A stretch of DNA of 21,445 nucleotides from the IMG/VR virus record IMGVR_UViG_3300034190_004097, positions 1-21,445 of that record. The stretch is one strand, 5' to 3'. A model generated the notes under the pieces. The model made no database searches, had not been told where the DNA came from, and saw only the letters and a program-made list of their open reading frames with translations. This document shows, piece after piece, positions 7,697 to 15,295 of this stretch. Position 1 is the first letter of the stretch. Each line of letters starts with the position of its first letter. This DNA comes from a virus. A program made the translations under genes and the position numbers.

Positions 7697-8446
7697 ATGG
7701 GTATTGACTTAAGTAAGATGCGGCAGAAGCACTCTGCCTTGACTAATAAGGGTGGCGGCTCAAACGACACCTTTTGGAAACCAGAAGAGGGGACACAGAC
7801 TATTCGTATCGTTTGTCCGAAGGATGGCGATCCATTCCGTGACTACCTCTTCCATTACCGCATGGGCGCTGATAACAACACCAGCATGATTAGCCCACGC
7901 ACCTTTGGTCGGGTCGATCCGATCGCTGAGTTCGGCAATCAGTTGTGGAACGAAGGCACGGAAGCTTCCAAGCAAGAGGCTCGGAACTTCTTCCCTCGTA
8001 TGCGAGTATTTGCACCCGTCGTCGTTCGTGGCGAAGAGGACAAAGGCGTTCGCATCTGGGGCTTCTCGAAGACCACTTATGAGTCTTTGCTAAACATCGT
8101 TCTCGATCCTGAGTACGGTGATATCACTGACCCACACACGGGCACTGATATTCGTTTGGAGTACGGTAAAAAGGCTGGACAGATGTATCCAACCACCGAG
8201 CTTCGCCCAATGCGTAAGGCATCTAAGCTTTCTAAGACCGATAAGGAAATCGATACGATCTTAGAAACTATGCCCGTCTTCAGCGAAGTATTCCCTGAGA
8301 CCACGACCGAGGATGCACAAAAGCTACTCGATCAGACTCTTGAGGGCGGCTCCACCGATGTTTCAGAAGGTACAGCCAAGTATGGCGGTAAAGCTGAAGC
8401 AGAAACCAATGACATCGACAAAGCGTTTGATGATCTACTGGCGTAG
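7697..8446 (+). CDS. Single-stranded DNA-binding protein, gp32-like
   Basis: A 249-aa protein that would coat ssDNA at forks and in recombination. The N-terminal MGIDLSKMRQKHSALTNKGG resembles the basic cooperativity arm of gp32-type proteins. The core has RIVCPKDGDPFRDYLFHYRM, then NFFPRMRVFAPVVVRGEE, then VRIWGFSKTTYESLLNIVLD PEYGD, a pattern I associate with T4-superfamily SSBs. The C-terminus is acidic and ends in DIDKAFDDLLA, the usual docking tail for replication partners. The Cys/His zinc cluster of T4 gp32 is not visible; only one Cys is present. AAAGGAG lies 8 bases before the ATG. Its codons look more GC-rich and optimised than the neighbours, which fits heavy expression. Helicase, RecA and nuclease genes follow. 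Confidence 0.85.
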   Translation: MGIDLSKMRQKHSALTNKGGGSNDTFWKPEEGTQTIRIVCPKDGDPFRDYLFHYRMGADNNTSMISPRTFGRVDPIAEFGNQLWNEGTEASKQEARNFFPRMRVFAPVVVRGEEDKGVRIWGFSKTTYESLLNIVLDPEYGDITDPHTGTDIRLEYGKKAGQMYPTTELRPMRKASKLSKTDKEIDTILETMPVFSEVFPETTTEDAQKLLDQTLEGGSTDVSEGTAKYGGKAEAETNDIDKAFDDLLA

Positions 8447-8466
8447 TTGACCTTCGCTAATCCGCA

Positions 8467-8503
8467 GGGAGGCACGGGATTACAGGTGCCTCACCCTTCG
8501 GGG
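8467..8503 (+). terminator. Tandem RNA hairpins after the SSB gene
   Basis: GAGGCAC (8469-8475) pairs with GTGCCTC (8486-8492) around a 10-base loop. It is followed at once by CCC-TTCG-GGG (8494-8503), a C(UUCG)G tetraloop hairpin with a 3-bp stem, and then ATAATATTTTA. There is no clean U-run, so this may be a weak or partial terminator, or an mRNA 3'-end stabiliser that separates abundant SSB message from the downstream gene. Confidence 0.4.
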
Positions 8504-8531
8504 ATAATATTTTATAAAGGAGAGTAGCATA

Positions 8532-8951
8532 ATGACTACCAACAAAACACTTAGCGTCCATTATGTGGGCACATTCGATGACGGCACTGTATTTGATGAT
8601 TCCAAGAGCCGTGGCGATGCCTTGCAAGTTCAAGTAGGCGCTGGACAACTAATCCCTGGCTTCGAGCAGGCTGTATCGGAGATGGAGGTTGGACAAACTA
8701 AAAAGATCCGCCTACGTCCAGAAGACGCCTATGGACCAACTAACCCCACGCTCATTCAGGAGGTTGGCAAAGAGGCATTTGATGAAGGCTTCAACTTTCA
8801 GGTTGGTGAGTATGTTTCTGGTCAAGGAGAGAATGGAGAGCCTGTAACTGCACAGATTGTCAACGTTGAAGATACTAAGATAACTCTTGACTTCAACCAC
8901 CCAATGGCGGGCAAGAATCTTAACTTTGAAATTACAGCAGTAGAATCTTAG
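8532..8951 (+). CDS. SlyD-like FKBP-type peptidyl-prolyl isomerase
   Basis: A 139-aa cytoplasmic prolyl cis-trans isomerase and chaperone. The FKBP half-domain is clear: LSVHYVGTFDDGTVFDDS, then VGAGQLIPGFEQAVSEMEVG and KKIRLRPEDAYG. It is followed by an insert of about 50 residues in the place of the SlyD insert-in-flap chaperone domain (about 67-115), and then DFNHPMAGKNLNFEITAVE, which is near-identical in pattern to the SlyD NHPLAGKxLxFxVxVxxV end. It lacks the His-rich metal tail of E. coli SlyD. AAAGGAG at 8516-8522 precedes the start. Placement between SSB and RecA genes suggests that it helps fold phage replication proteins; this is inference. A phage FKBP is uncommon in my experience. 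Confidence 0.9.
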   Translation: MTTNKTLSVHYVGTFDDGTVFDDSKSRGDALQVQVGAGQLIPGFEQAVSEMEVGQTKKIRLRPEDAYGPTNPTLIQEVGKEAFDEGFNFQVGEYVSGQGENGEPVTAQIVNVEDTKITLDFNHPMAGKNLNFEITAVES

Positions 8952-8959
8952 TGTATAAT
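8931..8959 (+). promoter_or_regulatory. Sigma-70-type promoter for recA
   Basis: ATTACA (8931-8936), a 17-base spacer and a perfect TATAAT (8954-8959) that continues TATAATAT as in the promoters at 19429 and 20409. It overlaps the end of the SlyD-like gene and lies 20 bases before the recA start. The -35 hexamer matches consensus at four of six positions. Confidence 0.55.
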
Positions 8960-8978
8960 ATCAGTACTAGGAGGAATG

Positions 8979-10076
8979 ATGGCAAAAACTAATGCACTTG
9001 TAAGTGACTTGAGGAACTCCCTCAACAAGCAAGCAAAACACACAATCGCTTATGACTTGCACGGTGAAAACCCTACAGAAGTCAAGACTTGGATCTCAAC
9101 TGGCTCTACTGTGTTGGACCTAGTGATTTCAAACCGACAAGATGGCGGTATCCCTGTAGGGAAAATCACCACTATTGCAGGTGAGTCACAAAGTGGCAAG
9201 AGTTTGATCGCTACGCATATCTTGGCTAACACACAGAAGAAAGGCGGGATTGCTATCTATATTGATACTGAGAACGCCAGCGACCCTGGGTGGATGGTTA
9301 ATCTAGGACTCAGCACTGATGAAGATTTCTTGTACTTGCAAACGCAAACCCTGGAGGATACCTTCCAAGCAATCGAGAATGTTATTGCCAATGTAAGGCA
9401 GAAAGCACCAGATCGTTTGGTGTGTATCGTTTGGGATAGCGTTGCGGCAACCCCAGCACGGGCAGAGGTCGAAGGTAGTTATGATCCTAACTCACAGATC
9501 GGCGTGTCGGCACGAGTTATCGCTCGTGGTCTACGCAAGATCACAGAGATGATTGGGCAACAAAAGATCGCTCTTGTACTAACTAACCAACTCAAAACAA
9601 ACATTGGTCAGATGTTTGGAGACACAAGAGTTGAGCCAGGCGGCAAGGGACTACCTTATCAGGCTTCTGCCCGTGTATGGTTGACACGGCACACAGGTAA
9701 AGCCAATGGGGTTATTACTAACGACCAGGGTCAGCTTATTGGCTACAGGACCTCAGCCCAGATTGTGAAGAATCGCTTCGGACCACCTAACAGGACTTGT
9801 GAGTTCGATGTGTTATTCGACCTGGCAAATAACAAGGTTGGCGTCGATGATGAAGGTTCGTGGCTTAAGGTTATTGCAGGGTCAGATAACTGCCCCAGAG
9901 CAGGCGCATGGTATACTCTAAAATATGATGACGGGGAAGAAAAGAAGTTTCAAAAAGCAGACTATCCTCGTCTGATTCAAAATGAGAAATTTCGCAGTAG
10001 AGTCCTTGACATTCTACACAATGAGCTTATTATAGGATATGATCAAAGTGTAGATGGCGATGTGTCGGCAGAATAA
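8979..10076 (+). CDS. RecA/UvsX-like recombinase
   Basis: A 365-aa ATP-dependent strand-exchange protein for recombination-dependent replication and repair. Walker A is GESQSGKS (68-75). DTEN (96-99) places the catalytic Glu at 98. Walker B is VCIVWDSVAA (149-158). A RecA-type L2 region follows LVLTNQLKTNIGQMFGDT and the EPGGKGLPYQASAR segment. The length is close to RecA and UvsX. Two ATGs sit in tandem at 8976 and 8979. AGGAGG at 8969-8974 is 1 base from the first and 4 from the second, so 8979 (MAKTNAL) is the better start. The 3' end overlaps the deaminase gene by 23 bases in another frame. It is bacterial-RecA-like in length and motifs, not a long UvsX, so UvsX equivalence is by role. 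Confidence 0.93.
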   Translation: MAKTNALVSDLRNSLNKQAKHTIAYDLHGENPTEVKTWISTGSTVLDLVISNRQDGGIPVGKITTIAGESQSGKSLIATHILANTQKKGGIAIYIDTENASDPGWMVNLGLSTDEDFLYLQTQTLEDTFQAIENVIANVRQKAPDRLVCIVWDSVAATPARAEVEGSYDPNSQIGVSARVIARGLRKITEMIGQQKIALVLTNQLKTNIGQMFGDTRVEPGGKGLPYQASARVWLTRHTGKANGVITNDQGQLIGYRTSAQIVKNRFGPPNRTCEFDVLFDLANNKVGVDDEGSWLKVIAGSDNCPRAGAWYTLKYDDGEEKKFQKADYPRLIQNEKFRSRVLDILHNELIIGYDQSVDGDVSAE

Positions 10077-10470
10077 GTTCCTTAGCGCAGCTATCAGAAA
10101 GATAGACTCTTCCAACTCTGACTATAGCGTCCAGCATAGACACGCTGCCGTTATTGTCAAAGGGGGAAGAGTTTTATCTTCTGGGGTGAATAGGATCAAA
10201 ACACACCCTAAAGCTGTTGTCGAGGATGAAGACGGTGAAATGATTTGTAAATCAATTCATGCAGAGATGGATGCTATCTCAAGAGTTAAGAATAAAGAGC
10301 AACTTAAAGGGGCTACTATCTATGTTGCCAGAAAAGGCAGAAGTGATCAAGTTGGAATGTCTTTGCCATGTACAATGTGTCAGCGAGCACTAAGAGAGCA
10401 TGGCTTAAATAAAGCTATATTTACAACAGAGCATGATCATGGGGTGATATATTTTGGAGGGGAAGAATGA
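10054..10470 (+). CDS. dCMP/cytidine deaminase family protein
   Basis: A 138-aa zinc deaminase. The motif HAEMDAI (69-75) supplies a zinc His and the catalytic Glu71. PCTMC (105-109) supplies Cys106 and Cys109. The order, and the preceding HAAVIVKGGRVLSSGVN, are typical of the deoxycytidylate/cytidine deaminase superfamily. In a phage with its own RNR, the likely reaction is dCMP to dUMP for dTMP synthesis; the substrate cannot be fixed from motifs. The first start, ATG 10054, lies inside recA; the in-frame ATG 10060 is an alternative, and neither has a strong ribosome site, so coupling to recA translation is likely. Its stop overlaps the next small ORF as ATGA. Confidence 0.85.
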   Translation: MAMCRQNKFLSAAIRKIDSSNSDYSVQHRHAAVIVKGGRVLSSGVNRIKTHPKAVVEDEDGEMICKSIHAEMDAISRVKNKEQLKGATIYVARKGRSDQVGMSLPCTMCQRALREHGLNKAIFTTEHDHGVIYFGGEE

Positions 10471-10628
10471 AAGGTTTTATTATGATGGAAATGCCAAAGA
10501 GAATTAAGATAGCTGTTCCAATTGAGGATGACGGCGGAATCTGTGCATTCACTTTGAAGAACATGAGAGATCGAGCCTGGGGCATAGTGGCAGATATGGA
10601 ATACGAAGATGACCGACGTGACGCATAA
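10467..10628 (+). CDS. Small hypothetical protein, 53 aa
   Basis: It reads MKGFIMMEMPKRIKIAVP, then IEDDGGICAFTLKNMRDRAW, and ends in an acidic EYEDDRRDA. It overlaps the deaminase stop by 4 bases (ATGA) and the 5'-nuclease start by 20 bases, and so bridges an otherwise 138-base gap. GGAGGGGAAGA at 10456-10466 gives a ribosome site immediately before the ATG. No family is recognised. The end-to-end coupling and sensible amino acid composition favour a real gene over chance. The nuclease would then start inside this frame, so translation of the two is probably linked. Confidence 0.55.
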   Translation: MKGFIMMEMPKRIKIAVPIEDDGGICAFTLKNMRDRAWGIVADMEYEDDRRDA

Positions 10629-11589
10629 AAGACTTTTACTGATTGACGGTATGAATAACTTCCTCAGGTCCTATGTGGTAAACCCTAGCCTAGACGCTAA
10701 TGGTTCCCATATTGGCGGCATGGTAGGGTTTATTAATTCACTAAAAAAAGCTATGACAGAGACCAAGCCCGATGCTGTAATCATAGCATGGGAAGGCACT
10801 AATGGCTCTCGCAAGCGGAAAGAGATAAACAAAAATTATAAGGCAGGACGCAAACCGCCACGTCTCAACCGAGAGTATGAGTTTACTGCTGAGGAAGAAG
10901 CAGAGAATAAATTACAGCAACTCATTATGCTGATTGACCATCTAGAGAAGCTACCTGTGTTGCAGTTGTCGTTAGATGAAGTGGAGGCAGATGATGTTAT
11001 TGCTTGGGCTACAAAGTCCAATCATTATGCAGATTATCAAAAAATTATCTATTCTAATGACAAAGACTTCCTTCAGTTGTGTGACGACAAGACTATCCTG
11101 TATCGTCCTACAGCTAAACAGGTTCACAACAAAAATTCTATTATAGAAGAATTTAAAATCCATCCTCGAAACTTCGCTATTGCTAAAGCAATCGCTGGTG
11201 ATAAATCAGATAATATTATTGGCGCACCACGAGTTGGTTTGACCACGGTGGCTAAAAGGTTCCCGTTTCTATGTGAGGATAAAGATTATATTTTACAGCA
11301 AGTCTTCGACTTTTGCGAGGAGAAGGTAAAACAAACTAAGAAACCACCACAGGTTTATAATTCTGTGCTAGAGTGCTCAGGGACACTAAAAGATAATTAT
11401 GATATCGTTCAGTTGTACGAGCCCATGATCTCCTTGCAGGGTCAGCAAAGACTGTCTGAAGCAGTGAACGGCTTTACGCCACAACTACAGAAGAATGATT
11501 TTAGGATGTCTTTAATGAAGCACGGTATCAGCGGCATCAGCGTAGATAATTTATTCCAATCTTGTATGCAAATTGTAGTAAACAAATAA
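10609..11589 (+). CDS. 5'-3' exonuclease/flap endonuclease (PIN/FEN-type, RNase H-like role)
   Basis: A 326-aa structure-specific nuclease of the T4 RNase H / Pol I 5'-nuclease family. Metal-binding acids are seen in order: LLLIDGMN (Asp13), EVEADDVIAW (Glu126, Asp128, Asp129), IYSNDKDFLQL (Asp151, Asp153), and GDKSDNIIGAPRVG (Asp198, Asp201), which also gives the helix-hairpin-helix DNA contact. The arch contains RKRKEINKNYKAGRKPPR, a basic stretch for threading 5' flaps. The likely job is RNA primer and flap removal during lagging-strand maturation. The upstream family A polymerase lacks nuclease domains, so the two may together replace host Pol I. The start lies inside the 53-aa ORF, with only a weak ribosome site. 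Confidence 0.88.
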   Translation: MTDVTHKRLLLIDGMNNFLRSYVVNPSLDANGSHIGGMVGFINSLKKAMTETKPDAVIIAWEGTNGSRKRKEINKNYKAGRKPPRLNREYEFTAEEEAENKLQQLIMLIDHLEKLPVLQLSLDEVEADDVIAWATKSNHYADYQKIIYSNDKDFLQLCDDKTILYRPTAKQVHNKNSIIEEFKIHPRNFAIAKAIAGDKSDNIIGAPRVGLTTVAKRFPFLCEDKDYILQQVFDFCEEKVKQTKKPPQVYNSVLECSGTLKDNYDIVQLYEPMISLQGQQRLSEAVNGFTPQLQKNDFRMSLMKHGISGISVDNLFQSCMQIVVNK

Positions 11590-11598
11590 TAGTGTTTA

Positions 11599-11621
11599 GG
11601 GTATTGTAGCATACCCAGGAG
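11599..11621 (+). promoter_or_regulatory. mRNA hairpin abutting the helicase ribosome binding site
   Basis: GGGTAT (11599-11604) and ATACCC (11611-11616) form a perfect 6-bp stem with a 6-base loop (TGTAGC). The stem ends directly against AGGAG (11617-11621), the ribosome site 6 bases before the helicase ATG. This geometry is typical of a translational operator, or of a hairpin that keeps the ribosome site exposed. Confidence 0.5.
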
Positions 11622-11627
11622 AATAGC

Positions 11628-13151
11628 ATGACCGATCAAAGGTTGACAGAAGAAGATAGCTTTTCTAAGTTTGGCAAAAGCTTTCAAGAGAAATTGGGTA
11701 AGTTGATCTTACTTGATCGCTCATTCGCTAATCAGATGACTGAAGTGCTGGATATCAAGTTTCTAGAACTTCGATATTTGCAGGCATTTGTAGAACTCAT
11801 TTTTCAGTACAAAGAGAAGTACAGTGTCCACCCAACATTTGAAACAATGGTTTCGGTTATTAGAACTGAGATGGATGACTATCCCGATGTAGTACGCAAG
11901 CAGGTGATCGAATACCTTTCTAAGCTGAAAACTAATCAAATAAGTGATGAAGATTCTGATTTTGTCAAGGAGAAGTCGTTAGACTTCTGCAAGAAGCAAA
12001 AACTCAAAGAAGCCATCCTTAAATCCGTGGGCTTGTTGCAGACGTCATCCTTTGACGAGATCCATAAGGTTATTGATACAGCCCTCAAGCTTGGTCTGGA
12101 TGATAGTCATGGTCATGATTTTGTCCAAGACTTTGAACAAAGATATATTATGAAGGCTAGAGATCCTGTGATTACAGCATGGCAAGAGGTTGACAAGATT
12201 ACACGAGGTGGTCTTGGCAAGCGAGAGCTTGGTGTAGTTATTGCTCCAACTGGAGCGGGCAAATCAATGGCTCTGGTACACCTTGGCGCTATGGCAGTTG
12301 CTATGGGTAAGACTGTCATGCACTATACTTTGGAGCTAGCAGAAGGAGTGGTGGGAATGCGTTACGATTCTTGTCTCACTACGATCCCTCTGTCGAACCT
12401 ACACGACCATAAAGATAAGATCAAAGAAAAAATTACTACCCTAGATGGGCAGCTAATTATTAAAGAATATCCTACAAAGTCTGCAACTACAAAGACTTTG
12501 GAGTCGTCGCTAGAGAGGCTTCGACAAAGAGGCATTGAGCCCGACATGGTTATTGTCGATTATGCTGATCTGTTGCGCCCTGTAGCTACTAATTACAGGA
12601 GCGAGCATCGCCACAATCTTGAGTCAATTTATGAAGAGTTGCGAGGCATTGGACAGAAATTTGACCTACCAGTTTGGACAGCCAGCCAAACTAATAGAAG
12701 TGGGTTGAATGCGGAGGTTATTACTATGGAATCAATCAGCGAGGCTTTCAACAAATGCTTTGTAGCTGATTTCATTTGCACAATCTCCAGAACAGCAGAA
12801 GATAAAGTTGAAGGCGGTGGTCGCATGTTTATCGCTAAGAATAGAAACGGACCCGATGGCATCGTCTTTCCAATGGAGATCGACACTAGTAGAGTCAAGT
12901 TGAGGGTTTTGCAACCAGAGGCTGGCTCGGACCTAAACTCGGTAGTCTCTAGAACCCAGCAGGAACAGAAAGAACACTTGCAGCAAAAGTATCAAAAGTA
13001 CAAGAATAAGAAACAGAAGATGCAGGACACAAACAACAACCAGAAGGCAGCAAGTTCGCAGCTTAGTGGATTAAACAAAGAAGAATTTAGAAAGCTCGCC
13101 CAAAAGCAAGCTAACCAACAAGAACAAAAGGAGACTAACGTCAATGTCTGA
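11628..13151 (+). CDS. DnaB/gp41-like replicative helicase
   Basis: A 507-aa hexameric 5'-3' DNA helicase of the RecA-like SF4 family. The N-terminal helical domain is about residues 15-160. Walker A is APTGAGKS (206-213). The catalytic Glu follows in MHYTLE (236). Walker B is VIVDYADLL (308-316). The sensor segment is WTASQTNRSG (350-359), and the KNRNGPDG motif (404-411) carries the likely arginine finger. After residue 440 there is an unusual Gln/Lys/Asn-rich charged tail of about 65 residues, probably disordered and a docking site. A hairpin abuts its ribosome site. The stop lies 8 bases inside the RNR gene. The N-terminal length and no fused primase suggest that a separate primase gene lies outside the window. 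Confidence 0.9.
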   Translation: MTDQRLTEEDSFSKFGKSFQEKLGKLILLDRSFANQMTEVLDIKFLELRYLQAFVELIFQYKEKYSVHPTFETMVSVIRTEMDDYPDVVRKQVIEYLSKLKTNQISDEDSDFVKEKSLDFCKKQKLKEAILKSVGLLQTSSFDEIHKVIDTALKLGLDDSHGHDFVQDFEQRYIMKARDPVITAWQEVDKITRGGLGKRELGVVIAPTGAGKSMALVHLGAMAVAMGKTVMHYTLELAEGVVGMRYDSCLTTIPLSNLHDHKDKIKEKITTLDGQLIIKEYPTKSATTKTLESSLERLRQRGIEPDMVIVDYADLLRPVATNYRSEHRHNLESIYEELRGIGQKFDLPVWTASQTNRSGLNAEVITMESISEAFNKCFVADFICTISRTAEDKVEGGGRMFIAKNRNGPDGIVFPMEIDTSRVKLRVLQPEAGSDLNSVVSRTQQEQKEHLQQKYQKYKNKKQKMQDTNNNQKAASSQLSGLNKEEFRKLAQKQANQQEQKETNVNV

Positions 13152-15015
13152 GCCAGAACTATCAAACAAGATCCTATCTGATATAACAGTTTATATGAAA
13201 TATGCCAGGTTTTTACCTGAAGAGCAGCGCAGGGAAACGTGGTCAGAATTAGTAACTCGTAATATGAACATGCACATCAAAAAATACCCCAAGCTGGAAA
13301 CGGAAATCCGTGAGAAATATCAGCTTGTTTATGATAAGAAGGTACTCCCTTCGATGCGCTCCATGCAGTTCGGCGGAAGACCGATTGAAATCGCCCCCAA
13401 TAGAATTTTTAATTGCGCCTATCAACCTATCAACGATTGGCGTGCATTTGGTGAAACCATGTTTCTTCTTTTGGGCGGAACTGGCGTCGGCTTCTCCGTC
13501 CAGAATCATCACATCGAAGAACTACCAGAAATTCGTAAACCTAATCAGAAAAGAACTCGGAGGTACTTAATCAATGATAGTATTGAAGGATGGGCTGATG
13601 CCGTTAAATATCTTATGCGTAGCTACTTCTATGGCGGCTCGAAGCTACGATTTGATTTTAGTGATATTCGCCCTAAAGGTGCTCGCCTTGTAACCTCTGG
13701 TGGCAAAGCCCCAGGACCTCAGCCCTTGCGTGAGTGCCTGGTGAAGATCGAGGGCTTACTAAGCGAAAAAAGCGATGGTGACAAGCTAAGCTCAATTGAG
13801 GTGCATGATATTATTTGCCATGTGGCTGATGCTGTCTTGGCTGGCGGCATCCGAAGAGCCGCTTTGATTTCCCTGTTTTCAGCCGACGATGATGAAATGA
13901 TTGCAGCCAAGTCGGGCAACTGGTGGGAAACCAGCCCGCAGAGAGGCAGAGCAAACAACTCAGTCGTCTTGTTACGACACAAGGTTGATGAAGAGTATTT
14001 CATGAATCTTTGGGAGAGAATTAAGGCATCGGGAGCAGGCGAGCCAGGCTTTTATCTGTCGAATGATAAGGACTGGGGTACGAACCCATGCTGTGAAATT
14101 GCCCTTCGCCCACACCAATTCTGTAACCTGACTGAGGTCAATGCTAGCAACATTACTAGTCAAGAGGATTTGAATGAAAGAGTTGAAGCGGCTTCCTTCA
14201 TCGGTACCCTACAAGCGGGCTACACAGACTTCCATTATCTGCGCCCAGTTTGGCAGCGAACAACTGAAAGAGACGCACTTGTTGGAGTTTCTCTAACTGG
14301 TATCGCATCTGGTCGTGTGCTGGCAGATGGAATTTCCTTGAAAGAAGCATCCCAGAACGTAAAGAAGGAAAATGTTAGAGTGTCTGAGCTTATTGGGATT
14401 CGCCCAGCATCTCGGACTACCTGTGTTAAGCCAGCGGGCACAACGTCCCTTACCCTTGGGACGTCAAGCGGTATTCACGCCTGGCACAATGATTATTATA
14501 TTCGACGTCTGCGTGTAGGTAAGAACGAGGCAATTTACACACACCTATCGATTCATCATCCCGAACTTGTAGAAGATGATTACTTTAGACCTCATGATAC
14601 AGCCGTGATCGGGATTCCCCAGAAAGCCCCTGACGGCTCGATCCTAAGAACAGAGTCGGCTTTAGACTTGCTGAAAAGGGTTAAGAAGGTCACGAAGGAG
14701 TGGATTCGCCCAGGTCATCGAACGGGGCAAAACACCCACAACGTCTCAGCCACTATCTCGATCAAGGATGATGAGTGGGAAGAGGTTGGAAAGTGGATGT
14801 GGAAGAACAATGTTAGCTACAATGGACTTAGCGTGCTTCCTGACGATGGTGGCACTTATGTTCAGGCACCGTTTGAGAATTGCACCAAGGAGCAATACGA
14901 AGAGATGGTCAAGTCCCTGTCCTCTTTGGATCTTAGCACCATTGTGGAATTTGATGATAACACTGACCTCAAGGGTGAAGCTGCTTGTGCTGGCGGAGCT
15001 TGTGAAATAACTTAA
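13144..15015 (+). CDS. Adenosylcobalamin-dependent ribonucleoside-triphosphate reductase (class II)
   Basis: A 623-aa monomer-type class II RNR that makes dNTPs from NTPs using B12 chemistry. All residues expected from the Lactobacillus leichmannii enzyme are visible. Cys91 lies in RIFNCAYQP. NPCCEIALRPHQFCN holds the Cys316/Glu318/Cys327 set, with the same 11-residue Cys spacing as C408/C419 there. The C-terminal CAGGAC pair (615, 620) has the 5-residue spacing of C731/C736. TTCVKPAGTTSLTLGTSSGI is the usual barrel motif. It is about 115 residues shorter than the 739-aa bacterial enzyme. AGGAG lies about 10 bases before the ATG, inside the end of the helicase gene. It needs cobalamin from the host or medium and works with or without oxygen. 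Confidence 0.93.
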   Translation: MSEPELSNKILSDITVYMKYARFLPEEQRRETWSELVTRNMNMHIKKYPKLETEIREKYQLVYDKKVLPSMRSMQFGGRPIEIAPNRIFNCAYQPINDWRAFGETMFLLLGGTGVGFSVQNHHIEELPEIRKPNQKRTRRYLINDSIEGWADAVKYLMRSYFYGGSKLRFDFSDIRPKGARLVTSGGKAPGPQPLRECLVKIEGLLSEKSDGDKLSSIEVHDIICHVADAVLAGGIRRAALISLFSADDDEMIAAKSGNWWETSPQRGRANNSVVLLRHKVDEEYFMNLWERIKASGAGEPGFYLSNDKDWGTNPCCEIALRPHQFCNLTEVNASNITSQEDLNERVEAASFIGTLQAGYTDFHYLRPVWQRTTERDALVGVSLTGIASGRVLADGISLKEASQNVKKENVRVSELIGIRPASRTTCVKPAGTTSLTLGTSSGIHAWHNDYYIRRLRVGKNEAIYTHLSIHHPELVEDDYFRPHDTAVIGIPQKAPDGSILRTESALDLLKRVKKVTKEWIRPGHRTGQNTHNVSATISIKDDEWEEVGKWMWKNNVSYNGLSVLPDDGGTYVQAPFENCTKEQYEEMVKSLSSLDLSTIVEFDDNTDLKGEAACAGGACEIT

Positions 15016-15040
15016 CGATCTAATCAGAGTAAAGTAATAT
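15012..15040 (+). promoter_or_regulatory. Weak promoter candidate before the 76-aa gene
   Basis: TTAACG (15012-15017), 17 bases, and TAATAT (15035-15040), followed by further AT-rich sequence. Four of six match in each hexamer. It lies at the RNR stop, 25 bases before the small Cys/His gene. The AT-rich run also resembles a T4 late-type TATAAATA only loosely. Confidence 0.25.
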
Positions 15041-15064
15041 ATAAAATATAGAAAGGAGCCCATC

Positions 15065-15295
15065 ATGGCTACCCTAAATTTTATTATGCCTAAAAGCCTG
15101 AAAGACGGCTTTTGCGCACGTCAACCTAAACAGAATAAGGTCAAGCATAGCTGGTTACCCTCAGGACAGACCCGTGCCCTCCCAGGAGGTAGTGTTGCCA
15201 TAGAGTGCTACTGTAGGCATTGCAACGAGCGTGAGTGGAGCACAGTAACAAAAGTAGAGTTCGTAAAACTTACAAAACAATGGAGCGAGTTATAA
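15065..15295 (+). CDS. Small Cys/His-rich protein, possible zinc-binding
   Basis: A 76-aa protein. Cysteines at 17, 48, 50 and 53 with His28 and His52 (ECYCRHCNEREW) could form one zinc site, for example Cys17/His28 with Cys50/Cys53. It is basic, without membrane segments or signal peptide. GAAAGGAG at 15050-15057 is a strong ribosome site about 7 bases before the ATG. The stop and the next start overlap as TAATG, so it is coupled to the GroES-like gene. No family is recognised. It may be a small nucleic-acid-binding or adaptor protein; that is speculation from composition. Confidence 0.55.
   Translation: MATLNFIMPKSLKDGFCARQPKQNKVKHSWLPSGQTRALPGGSVAIECYCRHCNEREWSTVTKVEFVKLTKQWSEL

Noticed and set aside
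7327-7770. Long antisense reading frame with hydrophobic segments opposite the small membrane protein gene
   Set aside because: It runs across the SSB promoter and into the SSB start, has no ribosome site, and its hydrophobic character mirrors the sense-strand gene.
8457-8648. Minus-strand reading frame over the SSB/SlyD junction
   Set aside because: It overlaps hairpins and the well-supported SlyD-like gene; no recognisable features.
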